Assembly (NCBI GenBank): GCA_949775045.1
Contig: OX459098.1
Span: forward strand, 661,001 to 725,000
Direction of reading: 5' to 3'
DNA length: 64,000 bases
Origin: Metridium senile
Taxonomy: Eukaryota; Cnidaria; Anthozoa; Actiniaria; Metridiidae
Shown here: piece after piece, positions 25,001 to 34,312 of the stretch
Layout of the letters: every line of letters starts with the position of its first letter
Numbering within the stretch: the stretch's first letter is position 1
Program-made: the position numbers and the translations under genes
The notes under the pieces: generated by a model
Databases searched by the model: none
What the model saw: only the letters and a program-made list of their open reading frames with translations
What the model was told of the DNA's origin: nothing

Positions 25001-25340
25001 CTGACGCAGTCCACACTAGTTTAACTCCTAGTCATCGAACATTTTTACTCCAATTTTATCCTTAGAAACACCGATGCAGCTCACACTAGTTTACCCGCTT
25101 GTTATCATATATTTTTCTCCAATTATTTCCTTAGAAACACTGACGCAGTCCGCACTTCTTTTAGTTAACTATAAATCACAGATTACTATATAATTTTACT
25201 TTATATTTGTTTTAATTTAAAACTTTGTAAAAGTCAAGAACTGACAAACACATACCAAAACCTGTATGCATACCAAAGCAGGACTGTAACCCTGCAGCCA
25301 ACATCAGACATAAAGCCACCCTTACTGTTAACGGCTCCAT
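12992..25340 (-). CDS. Secreted protein with two C-type lectin domains and a vWA domain, N-terminal part of the lectin/vWA/EGF gene
   Basis: Exons: 25340-25256 (signal peptide), 20301-20112 and 19377-19154 (lectin domain 1), 18639-18598 (14-residue linker), 16332-16145 and 15463-15244 (lectin domain 2), 14790-14528 and 13298-12992 (vWA). Phases agree at every junction and give 506 residues before the EGF part. Residues 1-23 start MEPLTVRV and have a hydrophobic core, so the protein should be secreted. Lectin domain 1 has the four conserved cysteines and an EPN motif (NEPNRN), which in this family marks a calcium-dependent mannose/GlcNAc-type site; the usual WND reads WGD. Lectin domain 2 keeps its cysteines but has no EPN or QPD. 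The vWA core is recognisable (DLTFIVD, then VVLITGG), but its metal site is DRSGR rather than DxSxS. The first donor is ambiguous: 25274 is also phase 1. No stop follows the vWA exon, so translation must continue, most simply into the EGF exons. Domain calls are firm; ligand is unknown. Confidence 0.88.
13653..13866. mobile_element. Inverted-repeat element, family E copy 1
   Basis: Ends GGGCCCGGGCAAA and TTTGCCCG. Long inverted arms contain AACATTTGCTTCAACAT and GTTGAATGGCAATGTTT. Confidence 0.8.
14108..14455. mobile_element. Cluster of two inverted-repeat elements flanked by GGGTCTA ends
   Basis: 14130-14305 has ends CCCGTCTACACGGATCCGGA and CCGGATCGTGTAGAAG. 14320-14437 is a near-perfect hairpin with 45-bp arms starting AAGTGTTGTGTTTTCCGCGC. 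The whole lies between AGACCCTTTTAGA and TTAGAAGGGTCTA, suggesting an outer third element. Confidence 0.7.
14860..15235. repeat. ATC microsatellite block in the lectin gene
   Basis: Imperfect CATCAT and GTCATC repeats fill the intron between the vWA and second lectin-domain exons, ending a few bases from the exon donor at 15243. Confidence 0.9.
15722..16120. mobile_element. Inverted-repeat element rich in TGCAAGTCCC
   Basis: Subterminal repeats of GCAAGTCCCT on the left (15745-15770) face their inverse, CAGGGACTTG, on the right (16074-16112). ACGTA occurs at both ends. It fills most of the intron between the two halves of lectin domain 2. Confidence 0.7.
16902..18589. mobile_element. 1.69-kb palindromic element flanked by TTAA
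   Basis: Left arm about 16902-17717 and right arm about 17777-18589 are near-identical inverted copies around a spacer of roughly 59 bp. Ends are TTAAGGTGGCCCGGTAGTAT and its inverse. TTAA at both ends is the hallmark of piggyBac-type target duplication, but no transposase is present. Open frames of about 90 residues occur in both arms simply because the arms are copies. Confidence 0.9.
18715..19130 (+). repeat. Repeat family C array, six copies, inside the lectin gene
   Basis: Units run CACCTATTTCAAAAAGGTTG then TAGGTCATTCCAAGA. The array fills most of the intron between the second lectin exon (19154) and the linker exon (18639), ending about 24 bp from the 19154 donor. Confidence 0.9.
19891..20018. 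mobile_element. Short inverted-repeat element, family F copy 1
   Basis: Ends CAGATTTCGTGTGACTGTGA and its inverse, with a central CGCGACCGTGA. Located about 90 bp from the first lectin exon. Confidence 0.8.
20345..20945. mobile_element. Nested inverted-repeat elements (outer TGGTTCACAC element with family E copy 2 inside)
   Basis: The outer ends are TGGTTCACACTAGC and GCTAGTGTGAACCA. Inside, 20497-20703 matches family E (GGGCAAACG, then TTGCCATTCAACAAAATCGA). A third inverted repeat, CATAATCATA type, lies at 20725-20900. A diverged half of the outer element is visible at 1070-1180. Confidence 0.75.
21060..21300. mobile_element. Inverted-repeat element with nested hairpin
   Basis: Outer part has GACGCCGCGGCGTTTATT and GCGGCGTTTATTCGAGG. 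The inner hairpin (21098-21241) has about 65-bp arms starting GCTGTTATTACAGTTATATG. Confidence 0.75.
21505..22073. mobile_element. Inverted-repeat element, family G copy 1, interrupted by a family D element
   Basis: Ends TACACCTACTTGCAGTAAGG and its inverse. The arms share AGAAAATAGAACATTTGTGA and AAAAGACAAAAG. The uninterrupted relative at 41563-41779 shows what it looked like before the family D insertion. Confidence 0.85.
21617..21944. mobile_element. Family D element, copy 2, nested in another element
   Basis: Same ends as copy 1, with an interior of repeated GTACCTTTTAGGG. Its flanks read GTAGAT on both sides, a probable 6-bp target duplication. Confidence 0.85.
22215..22369. mobile_element. 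Short inverted-repeat element (TAGAGTGGTTTTCATTAACC)
   Basis: Ends TAGAGTGGTTTTCATTAACC and its inverse; interior repeats AAAGTGTAATAG. A diverged half copy is at 13547-13610. Confidence 0.85.
22449..22882 (+). repeat. 14-bp minisatellite, about 31 units
   Basis: Units of the type ACTATTCAGTATGT and GGTATTCAGTATGC alternate in a higher-order pattern. Because 14 is not a multiple of three, all three plus frames stay open with 14-residue repeats. Confidence 0.97.
22937..23040. repeat. Dispersed repeat with GAGCGGCCGATCTGTA, copy 1
   Basis: Shares TGAGCGGCCGATCTGTA, AAGACAAGCCA and TGTATATCTCATACAGAT with a second copy at 61980-62078 in a GANAB intron. Confidence 0.75.
23056..23136 (-). mobile_element. 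Terminal fragment resembling a pogo/Tigger-type DNA transposon
   Basis: The minus strand reads CAGTGGAACCCCGCCTTACG then GGCCACCCGCTTAATACGG, like the CAGT-GAACC ends of Tigger-type elements as I know them. No transposase remains. Confidence 0.45.
23424..23666. mobile_element. Inverted-repeat element, 243 bp
   Basis: Ends TACTCCAGTTTCATGTTATT and AACATAAAACTGGAGC; subterminal ACTATTTGACAAA is also inverted. A diverged relative is visible near 12465-12590. Confidence 0.8.
23931..24375 (-). repeat. Family A satellite, four copies in inverse orientation
   Basis: Reverse complement of the 4795-5170 array, with the units ACTAGTATAGGCTGCGTCGG and GTAACACCGTAAAAAAT. It ends with GACGTTTCGAGCTTTAGCCC next to the array, mirroring the first array. 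Lies in intron 1 of the lectin gene. Confidence 0.9.
24828..25180 (+). repeat. Family B satellite, about five copies
   Basis: Same unit as 6075-6620, located about 75 bp from the signal-peptide exon donor of the lectin gene. Confidence 0.85.
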
Positions 25341-25413
25341 AATGCAGAGTAAAGTAGCTTTGTCCACCGCGACTTACTGAGTGAGAATAAACAAATCGTA
25401 GTCAGTAAATCGG

Positions 25414-25420
25414 CTTTATA
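25414..25420 (-). promoter_or_regulatory. Candidate TATA box of the lectin/vWA/EGF gene
   Basis: The minus strand reads GTATAAAGCC about 75 bp before the ATG at 25340. A start site about 30 bp downstream would leave a 5' leader of roughly 45 nt. Spacing fits a core promoter, but an upstream non-coding exon cannot be excluded. Confidence 0.4.
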
Positions 25421-25636
25421 CTTCACAGTGAAACCAAATATGCTTGAAAACAAGCAAACAAAACAGTTTGTGATCAGGTTAATAGGGCAGTTTGATACAG
25501 ACAGTGTTACATACCACGGTAGAGCTGTGGTGGTCTACTCCACATGCAATATCATTCCTGAAATGGTATTTTAAAGGGATGAAATATTTGGATATCCTTT
25601 AAGCTAGGTTTCCACTACTGTAGGAATTGAGTTGCA

Positions 25637-25802
25637 AATAGTCCTTTTCACAGTTCCGTTCAGTGACCACAAATATAATAGTTCCAAGTCGAGGTTCCCG
25701 TTGTTGCACATAGCAAAACTATAATTTATCATGCCCAACAACGCGAACCTCGACTTGGAACTATCATTCGTAGTCACTGAACGGAACTGTGAAAAAATCT
25801 AT
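25637..25802. mobile_element. Fold-back element, family H copy 1
   Basis: Ends AATAGTCCTTTTCACAGTTC and its inverse, with about 75-bp arms (TTCCAAGTCGAGGTT inside). The end sequence recurs at 40848, 45394 and 48365. Confidence 0.85.
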
Positions 25803-26847
25803 TGAGTTATAGCTTCAATGGAAGAAGTTAAACCAGGTACCTGAGTCGAGGTCATACAAATGTCCCAATCGGAACAATTCTAGAAACAAAAATCATGATG
25901 ATGTTTCAGTTTGATGTTGTTGTTGTGGATGATGATGATGATGATGCTGTCGATCATGATGAATGTGGTGATGGTAGTTGTTGTGGTGATGATGATGTTG
26001 ATGATGATGATGGTAGTGGTGGTAGTGGTGGTGGTGGTGGTGGTCATTGTTGGTGGTGGTGGTAATTAGGTTGATGAAGGATATTCATAATGATGCTAAT
26101 AACGATAATGATCGATGATGGTGATGACTGTAGCTAATGGTGATTATGATATTGATGCTAATGTTGAAGGCGTTAAACGAATGAAAATAATGATTATGAT
26201 GATAATATTAATATAATGATGACTATGATGATGGTAAACACCTTTAAGATAAAGAGAAAAACTAAAAGCCAAAAGTTGATAAGTAATAGATGATAAATAA
26301 CTTCACGTTTGCTGAGAACTTGAATTTGATAGCTTAGTAGGGAGATATAAGTGGATTTTGAATAAGAATTTTGGTCACGTGACCTGTTTTACAAAATACC
26401 TCTTCAACAGCAAGTGATAACCAGATTCTCCAAGCACAGTCTTGTAGAGACCTTGTAGAGAAGTACATTTAATGTATAAGTTTGTTTTACCTATTCAAAC
26501 TCGCGACCGCATTTTTAAAAGAAAAACGAAATCCTATATCCATCTAAACTAGTCACGTGACCACCCTTAGTTCAAAATTACAAATTAAGGATGAGCAGTA
26601 GTCTGAGATCTAACAATGTACCAAGTTTTAATAAAATCAAATGAGTTTTGTGGCAATGAGAAATAAAAACGTTTTTTCGTGAAACACGGCTAAAACCAGG
26701 CCTTAACATACTTGAGTTGTCATCATAGTTCATTGTCATCATAGTTCATTGTCATCATTGATATGATGATCATGATGATGGTGACAAGGATGAAACTAAT
26801 GATGATAATGACGACGACAGCGATGGTGATGAGGAATTCTTTCAAAG

Positions 26848-26972
26848 ACATTTCGTATGACTGTGAAAAGTTCAGTGCCGTGTGCGATCTTGCCACGACC
26901 GTGAGATATATATAATTTTTGCTGTGCCTTGAGCGCGCGTGCGGTGGGCTTTTCATAGTCATACGAAATCTG
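26848..26972. mobile_element. Family F element, copy 2
   Basis: TTTCGTATGACTGTGAAAAG and its inverse at the right end; the central CACGACCGTGA matches copy 1. Confidence 0.8.
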
Positions 26973-27552
26973 CTCTATCTGCTTTCGTTTTTAAATGTTG
27001 TTGTTGTTGTTGTTTTGTTTTTTTTAAAAAGCGTGATAGCCTAAGGCAGTTTGTGGCTTGTATCATGTTATGTTAAGTTAGTAGTAAATTGATCGGGTCA
27101 ATGTTAATAGTATAATATCGAGTCTAGACAAGTAAGGTCACTACTAATTATCAATCTACTAGTTCTACATGTATGGCGCCATGCTGGTCATGGTATTCAG
27201 ATTGTATCGTCGTCGGGTACATACACGTTCTTGTAAGGAACATACGAGTTGTACAGTGAACCAGTTTTGGTTATTTTATCATCATCCTTATTATTGTTAT
27301 TATTATTGTTATTATTACTATTATTATTATCGTTGGCACAAATATATAGTTGATGTCATCATCTTCACCATTTCATAATCATCATCATCAGTAATAATCT
27401 TAATCATCATCATCATTATCACCTTTAATACCATCTTCACCACCATCATTATCATCAACATCATTATCATCGTTATAATTATCATCACCACCACCATCAC
27501 CACCATCACCATTATCACCATCATTGTCATCGTCGTCATCGTCGTCATCATC

Positions 27553-27585
<33 letters not shown>

Positions 27586-28605
27586 ACCAGCATCATCATC
27601 TTCGCCGGTTGCCATGATTTGATTCTATACAATGCTTCCAAGCCTAAGTTTTAGGACTCCAACCAAACAGAATTCCAATCAGCAAGACATTTGAAACAAC
27701 AGTATCCATGCAGTGCTGTCTACACAATCGCCTGATGAAAACGACGTGATGTACAGCTATCAGTTTCAATTTCGTACAGTCCACACTTTAAGATATAATC
27801 CTATTTATGTTCCATTGTAGTTATTCCCTGCTCAGTTAATAAGTCGTTTCACGGGCGAAAATGCACTTGTAATCAATATATTTATGTTCCTTCGTGCATT
27901 AAGTCCCTGCATGGCTAGGTCTCCAGCACACATTTTTATACTGCATTCCAAGACAGTCAATAAATGTATTTATTATATAGCAAAGATATAACGCACGATC
28001 TCATTGGTCAAAAAGCGGGCCGTACTTTTTCCGTACGGACCGGAAAAGCGAGAGCAGCTTATTTATTATACTTTTTTCCCCTAAAATTGCTATATAATAA
28101 ATATCTTATTAACCTCGCTTGCTCGGGCCGTACTGGAAGTTATGGAACCTCGTTTTCCCCACTTTTTATGGGCCTCGCGCAACGCGCTCTGGCCATAAGA
28201 CAGTGGAAAATATACTCGGTCCATAACTTCCCGTACGGCCCTTCGCTTGGTTAATAAGATATTATTATGTACGGAATGTTAAAACAATTGCTGGTGCAAA
28301 TTGTTGTGTAAGTGTATTGAGTTGGAATGTGCTCATTACTATGCATAGTAATTAGGTACAGGAGTATATAAGTCTAATTAGTAATTGAGTTTACCATCGA
28401 AGGTATCTCTTACCAGCCATTCTCACAAAATTGTCTTTTAAATGAAATATTGTAGAATTATCCTCACGTTATCCATGTACACTAGGCTTGATATAAAATG
28501 AATAATGATATAATAAATATAAATAATATAATAATACATAGATGACTAAATAAATGAGATGCTCCCTCCTGCATGATATGGTTGTGCAGCTGTATATTGA
28601 TAAGT

Positions 28606-28870
28606 GTATACACCTATTTCAATCAACGTTGTCCATCCGGAATGGTTGATCTGAGACCGATAGGAATTGTGGGAGTTCATTAAATCCCAAATACATTGTT
28701 TTAATCACACTTGAATGGTGCTGAATTACAGATAACAGTATTTCAGAAGTAAACATTAATATTCAAGTGTGATTATAATAGTGCATTTGCAGTTTAACGA
28801 GCTCCCACAATTCCTATCGGTCTCAGATCAACCATTCCAGATGGACAACGTTAATTGAAATAGGTGTATA
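28606..28870. mobile_element. Inverted-repeat element with TATACACCTATTTCAA ends
   Basis: Arms of about 90 bp start TATACACCTATTTCAATCAA and contain CTGAGACCGATAGGAATTGT; the right arm is its inverse. Non-coding. Confidence 0.88.
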
Positions 28871-29254
28871 TAAATAACAATATAATGTTTAATAGAAAAT
28901 AAAACAAATCTCAGCCCAAGGGATGAATTACATTTGTAAAGATTCAAATAATATTTGTAAAATATTTTGTATAATTATTTTATATGCGGTTCACTGCAGA
29001 GTGATTAGAATACAATAAAAATTATTAAAGAATAGTTCCATGGGTGGAATTAAAATGCACAATAAGTCTATTTTCGTTCCTTTGTGTATTTAGTCCCTGC
29101 CGAGGTCTCAAGCAGATTCATCTCAACCTCGACGAACCGTTCCTAATTTATACTATGGACTATAATACAATCAAACAAACGTGTACACTGAAAACAAACT
29201 GCCTCTTTTCTTTCCTTCGTGAGTTATATCTTTACAACAAGTAAGTTACAATTA

Positions 29255-29640
29255 CAAATGGAAACTAGCAAGTAAACTAGTATAGGCTGCGTCGGTGTTT
29301 GATATAAACGATAGGTAATTTTGTGAAGTTTTGTAACACCGTAAAAAAATGTTGACTTAACTTTACTAAAATGGAAACTAGCGAGTAAACTAGTATAGGC
29401 TGCGTCGATGTTTGATATAAACGATAGGTAATGTAATGAAATTTGTAACACCGTAAAAAATAGAAATAGAAACTAGCGAGTAATTCTAGTATAGGCTGCG
29501 TCGGTGTTTGATATATACCATAGGTAATAGAATGAAATTCGTAACACCGTAACAAAATGTTGACTTATCTTTTCTTTAACTTAACTTTTAGTAAAGTTAA
29601 GTCAACATTTTTTACGGTGTTACAAATTTCATAATATTAC
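29255..29640 (-). repeat. Family A satellite, three copies plus a terminal fold-back
   Basis: Three minus-oriented units are followed by an inverted junction around 29575-29600 (AACTTTTAGTAAAGTTAAGT), after which part of a unit reads in plus orientation. This gives a fold-back end. Confidence 0.85.
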
Positions 29641-31619
29641 CTATCATGATAAGAAAAATGTTGAAATGTTAATGTTTTAATATAACTAAAGCCTTTCTTT
29701 AAGAAAATTTAATAATCAAATTCTAATCTAGATCTATTGTTTGCAATTGCAAGTTTTTGAATTTATATCAATGTTTTAAACAAATTTATAATCGATTTTT
29801 TTAGATTTAAAACTTTTTTGGAAATGTTTTTTTTGTCCAAGTTTTTTTGTAAAAATGAAAACTACCAAATAAGAATAAATTAATTTTATTTACTAGGTCC
29901 CCTAGATAAATGCAAATATTTTAGCGAACAAAATATTTATGCCAGTTTTGACAAATTCCGACTTTAAACAACTCAAATATTCGTTTTTAGATGTATCAAT
30001 AATATCTCAACAATAACCTCCATGTTCTTGACAAGAATAATAATTATTCGTGTCTATATATATGTATCTAATAGTAATAAATCTTCAGTCCACAGCTGCC
30101 TGCAGTCTACAAGCAACAAAATGGATTTCTTCAAATCACTATGGGTAAGAAACCACGTGACACATATAAAGCACTTGATTGGTTTACCAATACAAATACA
30201 GTCGCTTGCCGCGGAATTTTAAAAGTGCGAAAATATGCACAACAGAAATCTCAATTCGTCAAACAAAAGAAATACATTTTTAAGTTATGTTCGCAGCGGA
30301 AAGGGAAGAGTTATTTTATGTGTATATTTTAGCTCGTTTACTAAAACCTGAGCAAAATACGAAGGTCTACTACAAAATAAAAATTGAAATTTTGTGAACG
30401 TCAACTCGACATGTAGCTATAAAATTTCTTATTTCGGAATACCACATTTTTTAAAGAAAAAATAAGCCTTACCGACGTGAAAGAATTGTAAAATGTAACA
30501 CAGTTATTTTTAAATTCATTTTCATTGTATATTTAGTAATACCTAATAGTTTACTCGGCAAAGAAAACAAGAATCTAGTCACTCAAAACTCTCAAAACTG
30601 CCGACTACTGCTGTTCATGCAAGTTGAATTGCAAGTTTTCAGCGAAGAAAATTGCTGTTTAAAAGCATTAATTTATTAGAATTACCTTGCTTAAACATGC
30701 TTGAGCCTTGCAATTCGTCTCAGTTGTAATGGAAGAACGGCTTTTTTAGCGCGTTTTGAGGCTTTGAACTATTTTAAAAGCGAGAAAAGATACGAAATGT
30801 TAGCCATTTTGTGTGTCACCTCAACAATGATGAAAATCCAGTTTAAAACGCACGAAAAAAAGGATATTTACTTACCAAATGCTCCCAAAACACATCTTTA
30901 TCGCTGTAGTTATTTGTTCAAAGTGTATTCCCTTCTTTTTAGAGCGGTTTTAGTGCATTTTGAAGACATAAAGTTGATTGTTCTTCGAGTGAGTACTATT
31001 TTAGCACGTCGGGGCATGCGAACACTTGTTGTGCAAACTCGCGCTTCAAAATTTAAATCTCAGCCTGCATGTTACGATATTTTGTAACGCTGTGTCCCGT
31101 ATGTCACGCATTCCAACTAATCGACTAAAAAAAACAGAAAATTGAACGAATGAATGAACAAACGAAAAATAAATGAATAAATGAGTGTATGAAGGTGTGT
31201 ATGACTAAAAGAATAAAAGAATTAATGAATTAAATATATTCTAATGAAGTTTAATTTTTTGCCAGACTATTTATCGCTTTAATTTTTTTTCACGCGCGAG
31301 CCGTACATTTCGCGCCAAATTTTTTCAAGACTCTACTTAACTTTTTTTGCTATTTCCCATCTAAATATACACCAAAATCATAGCATTATTTCTTCACAAA
31401 AAGATAAAAGAAAGCTTTACAATTTTATCTAAAGTTAAAACAATATTTGATAAATTGTTTTTTTTTTTGCGTTTCTTGGTAATAATACGTACAATTTCAA
31501 GTATCTCTTTGTCCTTCTGTTCAAACACAATTCTCAGAGTTACAGAATTTTCGTTTAATTATTTTAATCGTATAGCTATTGATTTCCTAGTATAAATTAT
31601 AATCCACAAATCATCACGT

Positions 31620-31735
31620 AAGAGTCACGTAGACTTAACCGCTAGTTACTGTACATTTTAGTACAACTGCTTTTTATAAACACTGACGCAGTCCATTTCA
31701 TCCGCTGAAAACGTACATTTTTACTCCAACCCTAA
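31620..31735 (+). repeat. Degenerate family B unit
   Basis: AACCGCTAGTTACTGTACAT and CACTGACGCAGTCCAT are recognisable; isolated and diverged. Confidence 0.6.
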
Positions 31736-33059
31736 GAAAGTATAATAATTATCTCCCATTCAATAGTTTAATAACTCGATATAACTCCAATGTAAATGAA
31801 TTAATAACCGAACACAAGAAGATATATAAATAAAGGAATAATGCCAACTAATATTAAAATAGATGTTTTTAATAATGAAGGTTCACAAACAATTTGCATG
31901 CGTCCGCCATCACTGAAGGTGTTCAACAAGACGGGTTGTTGGCAAAAATATCACGTTTTCATTGTTTTGAAAAACAGTTTTATCACAATAGAATTTGTGG
32001 TAATGTAACCCTGAAACCTTATAGCAATAATACGTGCTAGGTTTGATGAATTAAACGGCAAAAAATTGTCAAAACTTTCGTGTAAAAATGTCAGATTCGT
32101 GAGTGCTGTAGTTAGACCTTACGCTTCAATGAACAGCGTCCCGACAAAATGAGAATTAATTCCTTAAAACTTCATCTTTCATTGAAGAAAAGTATGTTTG
32201 ATTAGGAATTAATCTTTGAAAAGAAAGGATTAAGATATGCACTGTAGTGTTGTAAAACACAAATGAATTTTTAATCCCAATATTTATGACACTCAAACGG
32301 ACCTAACGTTGAAATATAGTTTTGCACGGAGTAGTGTTCTCTTGTCATCCATGTTCCACGAAGGAATTTCATCGTTAATTGTATACCTGAACTGCGACAA
32401 AGACTCATCTTTCTTGCTTTTGAGGAAATAATTTCTGTGTTTTTGCATCGTGTAAAGCTCTCAAGCAACCGAGGTATGGTGTATTTAGATTGTTAACAGT
32501 CACGCATAGCGTTTAATAAACAAGCCAAAACTTTGTGCCATTTTGAAGTCGTTTGGCAAAGCTTTGCGCTTTCATCTCTGCAGTAAAATAGCACAAAACT
32601 TAACAGCTTTTAATCAGTTAAACTAGAAATTGAATAAACAAGAATAGAGCATAATTGAATTGAAGATTACAAGATAGTTTAGTTTCGTTGCTGGATTTAA
32701 ATTTATACCCCAGAAGAAGCGGCGGAATTTTGTTTAACTGATTTGCCGAGCTAAAATGTCGAATCTGATTGCAACTTCAAACATATTTTTGTATGTAAAA
32801 TATCAATTAACTCAGTCTGATATAGTCACAACTCTGCTCTATTATCGCATTAGTTTGATTTGTATATAAGCCTTTGATTAAATTCAACGAATATATATAA
32901 AAGCTTAAAGTTTACTGCTTAATTAATTCGGAACTTTAACGCAATTTTTTCAGCTTTCAGTAAAACTTCTACTGTCCCAAATTGCAAACTATGGCTATAG
33001 TCGCAATTTTCTTTCTCAGAGATTTATGGAAAGCAATTGGATTGGTTTTAAAGTTGCTT

Positions 33060-33480
33060 CACTGTTTTGGTCTGGAGGAATAGACTTTAGGCTTTGTTCA
33101 ACGACAACTTTAATTGAATTAGCTATATACATGTACATTAGGATGGCATAATTTCTTGGTTTTAAAGCTGAAGAAGTCGCTTTTGGTCTGATGCATGAAG
33201 GAATATGCTCTAGGCTTTTTCAACGACAACGTTAATTGAGTTAGCTATATACATGTAATAGGATGGTGCAATTTCTTGGTTTTAAAGCTGAAGAAGTCGC
33301 GCTTTTGGTCTGAAGGAATAGGCTCTAGGCTTTTTCAACGACAACGTTAATTGAATTAGCTATATACATGTACATTAGGATGGTGCAATTTCTTGGTTTT
33401 AAAGCTGAAGAAGTCGCTTTTTGTCTGAAGAAATAGGCTTTAGGCTTTTTCAACGACAACGTTAATCGAATTAGGTATAT
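33060..33480 (+). repeat. Tandem repeat of about 115 bp, 3.5 copies
   Basis: Units contain TTTTTCAACGACAACGTTAA and GGTTTTAAAGCTGAAGAAGT. Intergenic, about 0.8 kb upstream of calpain. Confidence 0.9.
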
Positions 33481-34312
33481 ATTAAATATTATCTATTTTT
33501 CATTAAATATTTATATATTTAAATCATAAGTAATTATTTAACGAATCAAAAATCGTTGCCAATATATACATGAAACTTTTTTCATATAAAAGTTGGCCAA
33601 AATCTTGTTAACTTACATTTGCTAATTACAAACATAAAAAAAATTATTTCCAAAATAAACAAATTACAAACATTTTCATTTTCTACAAACTTGCTCTGAG
33701 AGAACAAGCAGGGAAACTAAGTTGCAGCAATACTAAAGCCAGTTGCTTTTAATTGTTTGTCTGTCGGAGAAATATTTCTGTGTAAGAGTATATAATTGGA
33801 TTTTGAGTTTAGAGTTTCTACTCAAGGTAGAGCAGAATTGTAAGACAAAAGTATGTTTTTTCGACCGGTTCATTTTACCTTGAAGTCTACATCTACGGCG
33901 AATAGAAACGCTGTGGTGGCTGCTGACACAAGCGGAGAAAGTGATGTCAAAGTGAGATATTAACACTGCATTTCAGATTGTAGACAGAATAGTTTTAACG
34001 TTATCTTTAACGGTTTTTGTTATGATCAATTTGTCGCTCTCCTTATAGTTATCGCATCGCTGTCGTTGATTTATCATTATTGTTGCCGTTATTGTAATCA
34101 TTATCGTACTCACTATTTTTGTTAAATCTGGTCAAAATATCGAAAATGCGCTATTGCATATAATTAAAAATACATCCTGAGTTTTAATGCGGTATTTTCG
34201 CACTTTAGACGACTTAACTAACGCCAATTTGCATTTTTATTCTTCCACATGATCATGGATTTACAAGTTTCTAGTCTTATTTTATATTTCTCTTAAGAAC
34301 AAAAGCCCCAAG

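Larger units (their letters stand above)
25421..34312. other. Intergenic region without a recognised gene
   Basis: Between the lectin gene promoter and calpain nothing coding could be supported. It holds inverted-repeat elements (25637-25802, 26848-26972, 28606-28870), GAT/ATC microsatellites near 25.9-26.2 and 27.3-27.6 kb, a satellite at 29.25-29.64 kb and a tandem repeat at 33.06-33.48 kb. The stretch 27960-28265 looks like a repeat with CCGTACGG palindromes and a repeated TTATTATATAGC. The stretch 29.7-33.0 kb is unremarkable AT-rich DNA. Confidence 0.6.

Noticed and set aside
30701..31087. Plus-strand 128-residue open frame in the intergenic region
   Set aside because: No recognisable domain, no splice or promoter context; composition is like the surrounding AT-rich DNA.
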